The position numbers and the translations under genes are program-made. A stretch of DNA of 64,000 nt. Source: Collinsella ureilytica. Its GTDB lineage: Bacteria; Actinomycetota; Coriobacteriia; Coriobacteriales; Coriobacteriaceae. Where the stretch lies: positions 186,001 through 250,000 of the forward strand of contig NZ_JAIMFO010000007.1 in NCBI RefSeq assembly GCF_019795105.1, in the 5' to 3' direction. Shown here one piece after another: positions 17,035-26,818 of the stretch. How positions within the stretch are numbered: the stretch's first letter is position 1; every line of letters starts with the position of its first letter. The notes under the pieces were generated by a model. That model was not told the DNA's origin. It searched no databases and was given only the letters and a program-made list of their open reading frames with translations.

Positions 17035-19794
17035 TCACGCATCCCGCTCGGATTGTGCCTCTAATTTGGCTTGTGCGGCACAGAGCCGTGCAATGGGCAC
17101 ACGATAAGGCGAGCAGCTCACATAATCTACGCCTGCACGGTTAAAGAAGACAAGGATGCTCCTTGGATCTCCACCATGTTCACCGCAGACTCCAAAGTGC
17201 ATGTCTGGTCTTACAGCACGACCCCGCTCAACGGCCATGGCAACGAGATCTACCACCGTCTCATCGATCGTTTCAAAGGGATTGTCGTCCAAGACCTTCT
17301 TATGCAGATAGATCGGTATGAACTTGCTTTCTGCGTCATCGCGCGAGAAGCCAAAGGTTGTCTGTGTGAGGTCATTCGTGCCGAAGCAGAAGAACTCTGA
17401 GGTCTTGGCAATCTCTCCCGCAACAAAGCAAGCACGCGGAAGCTCAACCATAGTTCCGATGGGAATCTCAAGCGACACACCATACTCGCGCTCTACCTCT
17501 TTGAGCACCTGTTCAGCAATGGCTCGTGTCTGCACATGCTCTTCGGTAATAGAGACCAAAGGAATCATGATCTCAGGCTTTGGATCTAAGCCCTCGTCGC
17601 GAATGAGGCGAGCCGCAGCCGTAGCAATGGCGCGAACCTGCATGAGCGGCAGGTCGGGATAGACGATCGAGAGTCTGACACCACGCAAGCCAAGCATGGG
17701 ATTAGACTCAGCCATACCGTCGATCCTCCGCAGCAGGGCACGTTTTTCTGCCAGCTCATCCTCAGTAGCACCTAAGGCCTCAAGCCGAGCAATTTCTATT
17801 GCAAGTTCACGAGGATCATCTAAGAACTCATGCAAGGGTGGGTCAATCAGGCGAACCACCACAGAGCGCCCGTTCATCGTACGGAAGATCTCCAAGAAGT
17901 CCTCGGTCTGAACGCGCAAGAGTTCATCAAGAGCATGGATCCGTACCGTGTCAGTATCAGAGAGAATGAAGGATTGGATGATGTCTTTGCGTTCGCCTAA
18001 GAACATATGCTCAGTACGGCAAAGACCAATTGCCTCTGCCCCAAAGGAAAGGGCAAGCTGAGCATCTGAGGGATTATCGGCGTTGACGCGCACGTGATGC
18101 GCGCGACCAGACGTTGTATCGAGACGAATCTCATCTGCCCAAGATAGTACCGTATCAAGATCCCCGGTCATCTCAGCAGAGACCAACGGCACCGCACCGG
18201 CAACTACAATGCCTTGGGCTCCATCAATAGAAATGACATCACCCTCATGAAGGATGTGATCGCTACCCTCGATCCGTACCTCCTTTTTGACCGCATCAAT
18301 ATGGAAGGCCTCAACACCGCAGACACAAGGTGTTCCCATGCCACGGGCAATAACAGCTGCGTGACTCGTCTTACCACCATGGCTCGTAAGGATGCCTTCG
18401 GCAACAGTCATACCTTTAAGGTCATCGGGATTGGTCTCCCAACGAACCAAGACTACCGAACGACCCTCTTCAGCTGCTGCTACTGCATCGTCAGACGAAA
18501 AGACGATCTCGCCCACTGCAGCACCCGGACTTGCATTAAGGCCGCGCGCCAAGATATCAAGCTTGGCTGTCATATCAAACTGTGGATGCAAAAGCTGGTC
18601 AAGCTGGGCAGGGTCAATCCGCGATACTGCCTCTTCACGCGAGATTAAGCCCTCCTCAACCATATCAACAGCAATCTTTAAGGCTGCCTGGGCAGTACGC
18701 TTTCCTACACGGGTCTGCAGCATCCAAAGTCTACCTTGCTCAATCGTAAATTCGATATCGCACATATCGCGATAATGATTCTCAAGGATGACAAAGGTTT
18801 CTTCGAGCTGGCGTCCTGCTGCAGCAAGTTCCGGAATACCCACGAGATCACTGATGGGCTCGGTATTGCGAATACCGGCAACCACGTCTTCGCCTTGGGC
18901 ATTGACAAGGAAGTCTCCGTAAAACTCGTGAGTTCCGTCTGCGGGATTTCGTGTAAATGCAACTCCAGTGGCTGAGGTATTGCCCTTATTTCCAAAGACC
19001 ATGACCTGAACATTGACTGCCGTACCCAGATCATCAGAGATGGAATTGTGCTTGCGATACAGACATGCACGCTCATTCATCCAGCTACCAAACACTGCCT
19101 GAATCGCGAGACGAAGCTGCAAGCGCGGATCACGCGGGAATTGCACGCGACCGTTACTCAGATCAAGCTCAGGATAGGCTGTCTGAGAAACATTCTCGGA
19201 GAAGATCTCCTTAAACTCGATCACGAGTTCTTGCAAATCATCTGCTGAAAGATCAGAGTCAGCACGCACACCTGCAACTAAACGGCGCTGCGTTAAGGCA
19301 TTTTCAAACAGATCAGCATCCACGCCCATAACCACATTAGAAAACATTTGAATGAAGCGCCGATAACTATCCCAGGCAAAACGGGGATTTTCAGTCTGGG
19401 CAATGAGACCTTGCACCGACTCATCGTTGAGTCCGAGGTTCAAGACGGTATCCATCATGCCAGGCATAGAAAATGGAGCTCCTGAGCGAACCGACACAAG
19501 CAAGGGATCGTGGCTGTCACCGAGACGCTTGCCCAATCGGCTCTCAAGATCTTCTACAGCCTCATCAATTTCTGAAAGCGCACCCTCTGGCCACACGTTT
19601 CCTGCATTTGCATACGCAGTACAGGTCTGGCAGGTAATCGTGAAGCCCGGAGGTACCGGAAGACCAATACGAGCCATCTCAGCGAGATTTGCTCCCTTGC
19701 CTCCCAGCCGATACTTCATAGAAGCATCGCCTTCGGTCACATCGTTCCCGTGCTCATCGGATCCAAATCGAAAGACCCTCTGCTCGTCCGTCAC
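17035..19794 (-). CDS. ppdK: Pyruvate, phosphate dikinase
   Basis: Interconverts pyruvate + ATP + Pi with PEP + AMP + PPi. The start is GTG 19794 with AAGGGGGA seven bases upstream, giving 919 residues. In order: the N-terminal ATP-grasp region ([34 protein letters not shown]), the swivelling phosphohistidine domain with TSHAA (catalytic His about residue 478, regulatory Thr two before it), and the PEP-binding barrel ([24 protein letters not shown]). Its regulator is encoded just upstream, so activity is probably switched by Thr phosphorylation. Confidence 0.98.
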   Translation of the reverse strand: MTDEQRVFRFGSDEHGNDVTEGDASMKYRLGGKGANLAEMARIGLPVPPGFTITCQTCTAYANAGNVWPEGALSEIDEAVEDLESRLGKRLGDSHDPLLVSVRSGAPFSMPGMMDTVLNLGLNDESVQGLIAQTENPRFAWDSYRRFIQMFSNVVMGVDADLFENALTQRRLVAGVRADSDLSADDLQELVIEFKEIFSENVSQTAYPELDLSNGRVQFPRDPRLQLRLAIQAVFGSWMNERACLYRKHNSISDDLGTAVNVQVMVFGNKGNTSATGVAFTRNPADGTHEFYGDFLVNAQGEDVVAGIRNTEPISDLVGIPELAAAGRQLEETFVILENHYRDMCDIEFTIEQGRLWMLQTRVGKRTAQAALKIAVDMVEEGLISREEAVSRIDPAQLDQLLHPQFDMTAKLDILARGLNASPGAAVGEIVFSSDDAVAAAEEGRSVVLVRWETNPDDLKGMTVAEGILTSHGGKTSHAAVIARGMGTPCVCGVEAFHIDAVKKEVRIEGSDHILHEGDVISIDGAQGIVVAGAVPLVSAEMTGDLDTVLSWADEIRLDTTSGRAHHVRVNADNPSDAQLALSFGAEAIGLCRTEHMFLGERKDIIQSFILSDTDTVRIHALDELLRVQTEDFLEIFRTMNGRSVVVRLIDPPLHEFLDDPRELAIEIARLEALGATEDELAEKRALLRRIDGMAESNPMLGLRGVRLSIVYPDLPLMQVRAIATAAARLIRDEGLDPKPEIMIPLVSITEEHVQTRAIAEQVLKEVEREYGVSLEIPIGTMVELPRACFVAGEIAKTSEFFCFGTNDLTQTTFGFSRDDAESKFIPIYLHKKVLDDNPFETIDETVVDLVAMAVERGRAVRPDMHFGVCGEHGGDPRSILVFFNRAGVDYVSCSPYRVPIARLCAAQAKLEAQSERDA

Positions 19795-19977
19795 GGCAAT
19801 CCCCCTTCCCCGCCCCATCTCAGATGCGGCAGCGCTCTGGTCGGCAGACCCGGACTGATTTGACCGAGCCTGATCGAACTATAGGAAACCAGCTGCTGCA
19901 ACATGTAGTGATCGCATGTATAAGGTGCAGCCGGTCGAAATCCCTAGGTGGACGGCCAACCATGTGGTATTGCTATG

Positions 19978-20006
19978 ATGCTACCTGTTGGTATGTAAAA
20001 ACTCAA
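19978..20006 (-). promoter_or_regulatory. Candidate promoter of ppdK
   Basis: TTGAGT, a 17-base spacer and TAGCAT on the minus strand, about 185 bases before the ppdK GTG. The -35 lies within the T-rich tail of the hairpin that follows the upstream gene. The rest of the 254-base gap (19795-20048) shows no gene and no clear further structure. Confidence 0.45.
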
Positions 20007-20008
20007 CC

Positions 20009-20043
20009 GCTCAAGATCCTCAGTGTGCCTCACGATCTTGAGC
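20009..20043 (-). terminator. Hairpin, possible terminator after the PPDK regulator
   Basis: A perfect ten-base stem (GCTCAAGATC with GATCTTGAGC) around a 15-base loop begins five bases after the stop codon. A TTTTT run follows eight bases after the stem, further than in a classical terminator, so its strength is doubtful. Confidence 0.45.
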
Positions 20044-20048
20044 CGAAA

Positions 20049-20909
20049 TTATGTGGTTGTAAGACCTTGCCCTCGAAGCCGCCGCGCACGCTCAATTGCC
20101 TCGAGCCGACCGATTATCTCGGCGGCAGACTCCTCAATTGCCTTTTGATCGGTGCGCACAATAAAACAGCCTAAGCGTCGCATCAGCGCACGAGCTTCTT
20201 CCATTTCTTGGCGAATCGACTGTGGATCAGAGTAACTCGCAGCAACTGCTCGCGAGAAATCATCGCCTAAGCGCTGCTCGCGGATATCAGTAATGACTTC
20301 AACGGTTGAGATGAGTCCAAACAGCTTTGCAGGATCAATCTCAAAGATTGAGGCAGGGGGTTCAAGTCCAGGTGCTAAAGGAATATTGGCAACCTTATAC
20401 CCTTGAAAAGCCAAATACATAGAAAGCGGTGTTTTGGAGGTTCGAGAAATACCCAACAGCACGATATCGGCCTCAGATAGATCATCAGCACCACGACCAT
20501 CATCGTGCTCAACGAAGTACTCCATGGCTTGAATGCGCTGAAAATACTGCTCATCAGTACGATGAATGGTGCCAGCAATCCCTCGAGGCTCGCGATTGAG
20601 CAAATGAGCAAAGGTATCTACGACAGGGCCTAATAAATCAACCGCATCAACGCCAAGCAGAGCAAGACGCTCCTCAACTTGAGCGCGAATGGTTGGATCT
20701 GCAATGGTATGCAACACCGCCACCCGCTCGCCCGCCTTGAGAAGCGGAGTCAAACGGCGCTCAACAATATCTGCTGAGTCAACCTTTGCCAAACGCTCAA
20801 TGGCAATGATGCCTTGAGGAAATTGCCCGGTTGCAGCAAAGGCAACTTCAGCTGCTGTGCGCCCCAGGGCATCCGATACCGCAATGACCGTAATCGCATG
20901 CTCTCTCAT
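20049..20909 (-). CDS. PPDK regulatory protein (bifunctional kinase / Pi-dependent pyrophosphorylase, DUF299)
   Basis: Phosphorylates the regulatory Thr of PPDK with ADP to switch it off and removes the phosphate with Pi to switch it on. The 286-residue protein starts at the ATG at 20909 behind GAGGAGGGCATCT. The DUF299 P-loop variant GISRTSKT is at residues 153-160. A homologous family regulates PEP synthetase, but the adjacent gene here is ppdK, so PPDK is the likely target. It follows glyS by 31 bases, making it a probable third gene of the glyQS operon. Confidence 0.93.
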   Translation of the reverse strand: MREHAITVIAVSDALGRTAAEVAFAATGQFPQGIIAIERLAKVDSADIVERRLTPLLKAGERVAVLHTIADPTIRAQVEERLALLGVDAVDLLGPVVDTFAHLLNREPRGIAGTIHRTDEQYFQRIQAMEYFVEHDDGRGADDLSEADIVLLGISRTSKTPLSMYLAFQGYKVANIPLAPGLEPPASIFEIDPAKLFGLISTVEVITDIREQRLGDDFSRAVAASYSDPQSIRQEMEEARALMRRLGCFIVRTDQKAIEESAAEIIGRLEAIERARRLRGQGLTTT

Positions 20910-20940
20910 AGATGCCCTCCTCGCACAGGGTTTGTTGTGC

Positions 20941-23031
20941 TTATGCTCCTTCGAGCAGTCCAACATCGGCAATGTCTGCAAAGACCCCTACGAACCGATT
21001 GAGCAAACCAACGCGACGCCGGCGTAGATCTGCATCCTCATCCATAACCATAACCTCATCAAAGAAGCGGTCAATAGGATCTCGAAGACCTGCAAGCTTG
21101 CTAATAACAGCTCTATAGTCATGATCTGCCATGAGACGAACTACCTCAGTATTTGCCTGATCAATTGCAAAAGACAAATCTGCCTCTGCACCTGCCGGAT
21201 AAACCTCAGATGTCCGAGGAGCAAACGAGGCGTCTGCAAGATGAGATGCTCGGGCATAGGCAACTGCAAGATCGACAAAAGTTTCTGGAGCCTCGGCACG
21301 GGCATGCTCAAGGGCATGAGCCAGATCAAAGAAATGCTGAGGGACACGTACCGTACCCGCCGATATTGCAGCTACCGTGTCTGCAGCAATACCCTCGTCA
21401 CGCGCCATCTGCTGGGCTCGACCCAAGAGGAATGAACAGATCGCTGTCTCAACTTCTTCGGCATCAAAACTCACACCTTGTCCTGCCAGGGCATGTAAGG
21501 TCGCCCGAACAATTGGCTCATACGAGATCTCAAGGCGTGAACGTAAAATATTTAACACACCGATGGCAGCTCGGCGCAGGGCATACGGATCTTTTGAACC
21601 GGTCGGCGGCTCAGCGATTGCAAACAAAGACGAAATGGTATCGAGCTTATCGGCAACCGCAAGCACGCAGCCACTCAACGTCTCAGGAAGCTCATCTCCT
21701 GCAAAGCGCGGACGATACTGATCGCGAATAGCATGTGCTACCTCTTCGCCCTCCCCTGCTGCAAGCGCGTAATAGCCACCCATAACACCTTGCTGGCTCG
21801 TAAACTCAATAACAGCATTCGAAACCAAATCGGACTTTGATAGATGCGCAGCTCGAGCAGCAGCTGCTGCAAGCTTGGCACCAAGGCGTGCTTCTGCGGC
21901 AATCGCGAGCGTAATATCTTCTATCCGTTCAACCTTTTTGAGCACTGAACCGAGCTTTTCATGGAACCCAACACGATCCAGACGCGAACGCATCTCATCT
22001 AAAGAGACCTTGAGGTCTTCCTCGTAAAAGAACTTGGCGTCGGCAAGACGGGCTGCAACCACGCGCTCATTTCCGTCAATTACCGTCTGAGAGACTGCCG
22101 GATCGGCATTGGAAACAACAACAAAAGCAGTGGTGAGCTGATGTGCCTCATCATAAGTGGGAAAATACCGCTGATGCGAGAGCATAGATTCACAAATAAT
22201 CTCTGAAGGCACTTCAAGAAAGCTCGGATCAAAATTGCCAACTAAAACCGTAGGCCACTCACAGAGATTAACAACCTCATCAAAGGTTTTTTGCGGCGTA
22301 TCGACGCGAACACCCAGCTCGCGCTCAACACGGGCGATTCCATCACGGATGATTTCTGCTCTTCTTGGGGCATCGAGTACAAAGGCCTGTTCAAGCACTG
22401 CCTCGTATGAGGCAGGATCGGCGACCAAGTGCTCACCTGGTCCGAGCACGCGATGCCCTCGCGTAGTATGACCTGCATGCACCCCTGCATAGGAACATGG
22501 AACAAGCTCTGAGCCAAAGAGTGCACAAATCCACCGGATTGGACGCACGAAGGTATCACGCGTTGAGCCCCAATGCTGTGAGCGATAGTTAGGCCAGCTG
22601 AGTTGCGCAATGAGATGCTCACTGATGTGGGAGAGCAGCGGTGTGGCAGGCCGGGCAGGAACAATGCGTTCAGCAAAGACATATTCTCTGCCATCGCTAT
22701 CTTGGCGACGGATGAGCTCAGAAGCCTCAATACCGGCTTTTCTTGCAAAACCGGCGGCTGCCTTGGTAGGAGCTCCAGCCTCATCAAAGGCAATCGTTGC
22801 CGCAGGGCCTCGCAAGACCTCACGCAGCTCCTCAGTTGTTGTAGCTACTGCTTCTGCGAGCACCGCTAAGCGACGAGGAGTCGAAATGACTCGAATTGCA
22901 CCATGAGCTAAGCCTGCCTCAGAAAGACCACGCTCAAGCATGGGCTCAAGCTGAGCCGCAGCACGGGTAAGTGGAGCTGATGGCATCTCTTCAACGCCAA
23001 GTTCAAGCAGAAAATCGCGGGTTGTTTCCAT
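20941..23031 (-). CDS. glyS: Glycyl-tRNA synthetase beta subunit
   Basis: Beta subunit of the tetrameric bacterial-type GlyRS; binds tRNA-Gly. The 696-residue length is typical. Family segments include LLELGVEEMPSAPL at the N-terminus, STPRRLAVL, TRGHRVL, VSNADPAV, a central HD-like region, and a C-terminal anticodon-binding part ending in FFDEVMVMDEDADLRRRR. It follows glyQ by two bases. Confidence 0.97.
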   Translation of the reverse strand: METTRDFLLELGVEEMPSAPLTRAAAQLEPMLERGLSEAGLAHGAIRVISTPRRLAVLAEAVATTTEELREVLRGPAATIAFDEAGAPTKAAAGFARKAGIEASELIRRQDSDGREYVFAERIVPARPATPLLSHISEHLIAQLSWPNYRSQHWGSTRDTFVRPIRWICALFGSELVPCSYAGVHAGHTTRGHRVLGPGEHLVADPASYEAVLEQAFVLDAPRRAEIIRDGIARVERELGVRVDTPQKTFDEVVNLCEWPTVLVGNFDPSFLEVPSEIICESMLSHQRYFPTYDEAHQLTTAFVVVSNADPAVSQTVIDGNERVVAARLADAKFFYEEDLKVSLDEMRSRLDRVGFHEKLGSVLKKVERIEDITLAIAAEARLGAKLAAAAARAAHLSKSDLVSNAVIEFTSQQGVMGGYYALAAGEGEEVAHAIRDQYRPRFAGDELPETLSGCVLAVADKLDTISSLFAIAEPPTGSKDPYALRRAAIGVLNILRSRLEISYEPIVRATLHALAGQGVSFDAEEVETAICSFLLGRAQQMARDEGIAADTVAAISAGTVRVPQHFFDLAHALEHARAEAPETFVDLAVAYARASHLADASFAPRTSEVYPAGAEADLSFAIDQANTEVVRLMADHDYRAVISKLAGLRDPIDRFFDEVMVMDEDADLRRRRVGLLNRFVGVFADIADVGLLEGA

Positions 23032-23033
23032 GC

Positions 23034-23948
23034 TTATGCCACCTCATTTGCGTCAGAGCTCATGGTGTTTTGATCAGAGGCGACATGAGTCAGGTACGAC
23101 TCACACGCCGCTTTGGCAAGTGAGCGAACGCGCAAAATATAGGCAGCACGCTCAGTCGCAGAAAGAGCTCCTCTACTATCCAATACATTAAAGGCATGGC
23201 TACACTTCAAGACACAGTCATAGCCTGGCAAGGGGAGATTCTTCTCAAGGCAGGCATGACACTCACGCTCATAGCTATCAAAGGCCTGCCGCATCATATC
23301 AATATTGGCGACTTCAAAATTGTAGGCAGAAAACTCACGCTCGTTTTCTAAGAAGACCTCGCCATAGGTCATCTTCGTGCCATCAGGCGCTACTGACCAA
23401 ATAAGGTCATACACACTTGAAACACCTTGCGCGTACATCGCAATGCGCTCAAGACCATAGGTAATCTCAACAGGAGCGGGGTTGCACTCAATGCCACCAA
23501 CTTGCTGGAAATAGGTGAACTGAGTTACCTCCATACCATCGAGCCAGACTTCCCAGCCCAAGCCCCACGCACCTAAGGTAGGACTTTCCCAGTCATCTTC
23601 AACAAAACGAACATCGTGTTTTGCAGGATCCAAGCCAATGGCGGCAAGCGAGCCCAAATAGAGCTCTTGAGAATCCTCAGGGCTTGGCTTGATCAAAACC
23701 TGGAACTGATAATAGTGCTGCAAACGATTTGGATTTTCTCCATAGCGCCCGTCGGCAGGGCGCCGGCAGGGCTGAGGATAGCACGCACTCCAGGGCTTTG
23801 GGCCGAGCGAGCGAAGCAGGGTGGCCGTATGAAAGGTTCCGGCTCCTACCTCGGCGTCCAAAGGCTGCATGACGGTACAACCCTTTGATGCCCAGTACTG
23901 CTCAAGAGCAAAAATCATATCCTGAAAGGTGTGCACCTGTGTATCCAT
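23034..23948 (-). CDS. glyQ: Glycyl-tRNA synthetase alpha subunit
   Basis: Catalytic alpha subunit of GlyRS that forms glycyl-adenylate. The start is the ATG at 23948, nine bases after GAGGAG; a TTG two codons upstream is too close to that site. The 304 residues contain [22 protein letters not shown] and [10 protein letters not shown], all typical. It heads glyQ-glyS-PPDK regulator. Confidence 0.97.
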   Translation of the reverse strand: MDTQVHTFQDMIFALEQYWASKGCTVMQPLDAEVGAGTFHTATLLRSLGPKPWSACYPQPCRRPADGRYGENPNRLQHYYQFQVLIKPSPEDSQELYLGSLAAIGLDPAKHDVRFVEDDWESPTLGAWGLGWEVWLDGMEVTQFTYFQQVGGIECNPAPVEITYGLERIAMYAQGVSSVYDLIWSVAPDGTKMTYGEVFLENEREFSAYNFEVANIDMMRQAFDSYERECHACLEKNLPLPGYDCVLKCSHAFNVLDSRGALSATERAAYILRVRSLAKAACESYLTHVASDQNTMSSDANEVA

Positions 23949-23968
23949 GTGCAAAAGCTCCTCGTCTG

Positions 23969-23997
23969 TAGATAGAACCCTGACTATGGTAGCGCAA
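23969..23997 (-). promoter_or_regulatory. Candidate promoter of glyQS
   Basis: TTGCGC, a 17-base spacer and TATCTA on the minus strand, which would give a very short leader holding the GAGGAG ribosome site. No T-box leader is present; there is no room for one between lepB and glyQ (67 bases). Confidence 0.4.
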
Positions 23998-24015
23998 GGT
24001 CATGCATGCAGCGCA

Positions 24016-24576
24016 TCAAATAAGCCCAATGCGGTTGAGTGGCCAATATCTAAAAATAACGATACCGATGAGATCATCGCGTTGTACCGGACCAAAATAC
24101 CGCGAGTCGGCAGAATCCTCGCGATTATCCCCCATCATCCAAACGGTGTTTTTGGGAAGTGTATAGGGATAAGACAGCTCAATACCGGGCGCCTGAGCTG
24201 ACAGTGGCTCGGTCATACCAGCCGCATAGGACTCTTCTTTCAGCTCACCGTTCACATAGACAGAACCCGATTGAAAATCAATCGTATCTCCGCCAACGGC
24301 GATCACGCGCTTCACCAAGATGTCATGATCTGAGAAGGCATTCGGATTTTTAAAGACAACGATATCTCCCGGCTCAACGCTACCGCCCAAATTAAGACTG
24401 ATCTTTTGGGCAAAGATATTGTCACCAATCTGAATCGTAGGAATCATTGAGCCGGTAGGAACTGTATAGGGGCTTCCCACAAAAATATGGATGAGAAGTG
24501 CTGCTACCACAGCAATTCCCAAAGCAACAACCCACTCAATGAGCCCTTGTAGCACCGATCCTTCTTTGCTCGCCAT
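24016..24576 (-). CDS. lepB: Signal peptidase I
   Basis: Membrane serine protease that removes signal peptides from exported proteins. The start is the ATG at 24576 behind AAGGAGACCTGCG, giving 186 residues. One N-terminal membrane anchor (about 12-33) precedes the catalytic domain with nucleophile S43 (TGSMIPT), general base K89 (LVKRVIAVGGD) and the GDNREDSADSRYFG motif. It ends the rpsP-khpA-rimM-trmD-lepB series, 11 bases after trmD. Confidence 0.96.
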   Translation of the reverse strand: MASKEGSVLQGLIEWVVALGIAVVAALLIHIFVGSPYTVPTGSMIPTIQIGDNIFAQKISLNLGGSVEPGDIVVFKNPNAFSDHDILVKRVIAVGGDTIDFQSGSVYVNGELKEESYAAGMTEPLSAQAPGIELSYPYTLPKNTVWMMGDNREDSADSRYFGPVQRDDLIGIVIFRYWPLNRIGLI

Positions 24577-24587
24577 CGCAGGTCTCC

Positions 24588-25340
24588 TTATGATTTCTCG
24601 CGATTGCAATATGTTTCAAGAAATGCCAACTCTTCATGGCTCAAATGAGCGCACTCAAGCAAATCTGGTCGAAAACGAAGTGTTCTTTCAAGTGAGTTTT
24701 CACGCCTCCAGCGCTTGATGCGTGCATGATCGCCTGAACGTAACACTTCTGGAACTTCGTGGCCTCGAAATGACGCAGGCCGTGTGTACTGAGCATACTC
24801 AAGCAGGCCATGGCTCAGACTTGCAGAAAACGACTCATCAAGCGAGCTTTGCGCGTCCCCGAGCGCTCCTGGCAAGAGGCGCACCACCGCATCAGACACA
24901 ACCATTGCAGCGAGCTCTCCTCCGGTAAGCACATAGTCTCCAAGCGAGATACACTCATCTGCTACCAACTCAAAGGCACGCTCATCAATGCCCTCATAGC
25001 GACCACAAACAAAAAGCAAGCGTTCATATCCTGCTAAGCGCTCTGCCTCTCGCTGAGAAAATGGCGTGCCTGCTGGAGTAAAAAAGATCGTTCTCGCAGG
25101 CATGCTCCGAGCTTGTTGGATTGACTCAACCGCATGCACGATCGGTTCAACCTTCATGAGCATCCCAGCACCGCCGCCATACGGCTCATCATCAACGCTG
25201 CGATGCCGATCATACGTCCAATCCCGCAGATCATAGGAGTGAAACTCAAAGATCTCCTCGCGTTGAGCTCGTCCTAAGATAGAGGCATGCATATATGCAT
25301 CAAACACATCGGGAAAAACTGATAAGGCCTCAATGATCAT
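24588..25340 (-). CDS. trmD: tRNA (guanine-37-N1)-methyltransferase
   Basis: SPOUT methyltransferase that makes m1G37 and prevents frameshifting. The 250 residues include the knotted SAM site ([27 protein letters not shown]) and the C-terminal [11 protein letters not shown] and [16 protein letters not shown] segments that bind tRNA. Its ATG overlaps the rimM stop by four bases (ATGA). Confidence 0.98.
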   Translation of the reverse strand: MIIEALSVFPDVFDAYMHASILGRAQREEIFEFHSYDLRDWTYDRHRSVDDEPYGGGAGMLMKVEPIVHAVESIQQARSMPARTIFFTPAGTPFSQREAERLAGYERLLFVCGRYEGIDERAFELVADECISLGDYVLTGGELAAMVVSDAVVRLLPGALGDAQSSLDESFSASLSHGLLEYAQYTRPASFRGHEVPEVLRSGDHARIKRWRRENSLERTLRFRPDLLECAHLSHEELAFLETYCNREKS

Positions 25341-25867
25341 GAGTTCGCCCCCAGATCCAGCAAGCCATCAGGAATTGAAACCTCAAGCGCTCCTGAGTCG
25401 GGGACATGCAAAATAATGGCAGAAACTGCAGGAATCAAAATATCGCGACCGTTACGATCTCGAACAACCCACAAGGGATGAGCTGGAGTCTCTTCGATTG
25501 CAATCAGTGTTCCAAGCAAGCCATGATGCTGATCTAGAACCTCACGACCCTCCAGCTCTTCAAGCGTGGCAAATTCCGATCCCAAGGCAAGATCCTCGCG
25601 TGATGCAAGTACCTGACAACCAACAATGCTATCTGCTGCATCCAAATCATGAATGCCAGAAAAGCCTATGATTGCTGCTCTGTCTCTCTCAGAGCTGACC
25701 GACTCAACAAGACAAAAACGATCGCGATCAAGTGAGGGAGGAACAATTGCAACTTCAAGGCCTGCTTGTAAGCAAAAAGGGAGGCCGCGCGGGGCAACCG
25801 CAACGACCTCTCCTTTTGACCCATGCGTTTTAACGATACGGGCAATCGTGCGAAAAAGACAACGCAC
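25337..25867 (-). CDS. rimM: Ribosome maturation factor RimM
   Basis: Assists maturation of the 30S head and binds S19. The start is GTG at 25867 behind AGGATAAGTTC. The N-terminal RimM domain begins [17 protein letters not shown]; the C-terminal PRC-barrel contains [15 protein letters not shown] and [13 protein letters not shown]. The 176 residues are normal. It lies four bases after khpA and overlaps trmD. Confidence 0.94.
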   Translation of the reverse strand: MRCLFRTIARIVKTHGSKGEVVAVAPRGLPFCLQAGLEVAIVPPSLDRDRFCLVESVSSERDRAAIIGFSGIHDLDAADSIVGCQVLASREDLALGSEFATLEELEGREVLDQHHGLLGTLIAIEETPAHPLWVVRDRNGRDILIPAVSAIILHVPDSGALEVSIPDGLLDLGANS

Positions 25868-25871
25868 GAAC

Positions 25872-26168
25872 TTATCCTAAGACCTCAATATCGACCGAAA
25901 TACCCAGGCGAGCCGCAAGTGCACGAGCAAGGGTGCGAATAGCCTGGATTGTTCGACCATGCCGACCAATAACCTTTGCAGTATCGGTATCTGACACCGT
26001 AATCTCGATCGTAGAAGATTGCTCGTCATCGACAACTTCTAAGGTAACGCCAGCAGGATCATCTACGATATTGACCACAAGATACTCAACCAGATCAGCA
26101 ACGCGATCAGACGGCAGCTCTTCTATGTGGTTGAGAGCCTCAGTGTCCTCGATAAGCTCAGCATTCAC
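25872..26168 (-). CDS. khpA: KH-domain RNA-binding protein KhpA
   Basis: Small KH protein, in Firmicutes a partner of KhpB acting on RNAs that affect cell elongation. The 98 residues contain the KH core with VIGRHGRTIQAIRTL, where GRHG is the GxxG loop. The N-terminal 20 or so residues are an acidic extension. The start is GTG at 26168 behind GAGGAG. Placement between rpsP and rimM is the conserved khpA location. Confidence 0.92.
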   Translation of the reverse strand: MNAELIEDTEALNHIEELPSDRVADLVEYLVVNIVDDPAGVTLEVVDDEQSSTIEITVSDTDTAKVIGRHGRTIQAIRTLARALAARLGISVDIEVLG

Positions 26169-26174
26169 AGAAGA

Positions 26175-26528
26175 CTACTCCTCGTCTGCAGCAGGTGCCT
26201 CTTTGGCAGCCTCTGCAGCAGCCTTGGCTTCCTCAGCCTCACGTGCGAGCTGCTTCTTGGACTTCTTGGGCTGAGCAACCTTCTTCTCGCCCTCCTGAGC
26301 AGCACGAATGAGCGCAGCTACAGCATCGGTGAGCTGTGCTCCATTGGCCTGCCAGGTCTCAATCTTCTCAAGATCGAGATCGATGGTCTTGGGATTGGTG
26401 AGCGGGTTATAGCGACCCACTTCCTCAATCAGGCGACCATCGCGCGGCGAATGAGCGTCAGCAACGACGACACGGTAGTAGGGGCGCTTCTTCGACCCGT
26501 GACGGGCCAGGCGGATCTTGACTGCCAA
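26175..26528 (-). CDS. rpsP: Small ribosomal subunit protein bS16 with extended acidic tail
   Basis: Ribosomal protein S16, a 30S assembly protein. The conserved start [20 protein letters not shown] follows a TTG codon at 26528; GAGGAG lies at good spacing, so TTG is the start. At 117 residues it exceeds the 80-90-residue core; the extra C-terminus is Lys/Ala/Glu-rich and ends in APAADEE. It heads the rpsP-khpA-rimM-trmD-lepB operon with a near-consensus promoter about 120 bases upstream. Confidence 0.97.
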   Translation of the reverse strand: MAVKIRLARHGSKKRPYYRVVVADAHSPRDGRLIEEVGRYNPLTNPKTIDLDLEKIETWQANGAQLTDAVAALIRAAQEGEKKVAQPKKSKKQLAREAEEAKAAAEAAKEAPAADEE

Positions 26529-26649
26529 GACAAACTCCTCAATCTACGCAGCAGATGCTGCACGGACATGCAAAACAGGATCATACGCCAACGACCGGCA
26601 GAGGTGAAGGCCAAAGCATGGCACAGACGAGAGAGTCGAAGGCGTACAC

Positions 26650-26678
26650 ATAGTAGCCATCTTTTGAGCCTCGGTCAA
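26650..26678 (-). promoter_or_regulatory. Promoter of the rpsP operon
   Basis: TTGACC, an exact 17-base spacer and TACTAT on the minus strand. The predicted leader to the rpsP TTG is about 115 bases with no assigned riboswitch. The 290-base rpsP-dinB gap (26529-26818) holds this promoter, the dinB -10 and no credible gene. Confidence 0.8.
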
Positions 26679-26806
26679 TGCGATATCAAAACACTCGACG
26701 CCAGATGCTATCAAGCAATCACACAAGCGCTCACACGCCCAGCCCGCATATACCAACCAAGCTCGCACCTTGCGCTTGAGCTGCCTCACTGAGCTTTTCG
26801 CTTCGC

Positions 26807-26812
26807 TATACT
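26807..26812 (+). promoter_or_regulatory. Candidate -10 element of dinB
   Basis: TATACT ends six bases before the dinB ATG, so transcription should begin at or within a base or two of the start codon. The -35 region at the usual distance (CCTCAC) is poor. No ribosome site precedes the ATG, which fits a leaderless message. Confidence 0.5.
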
Positions 26813-26818
26813 AGTTGT

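Noticed and set aside
23949-24015. T-box riboswitch upstream of glyQS
   Set aside because: The gap is only 67 bases, far too short for a T-box leader.
26544-26789. 81-codon minus-strand frame between rpsP and dinB
   Set aside because: It overlaps the rpsP promoter, has no ribosome site and shows no recognisable composition or family.
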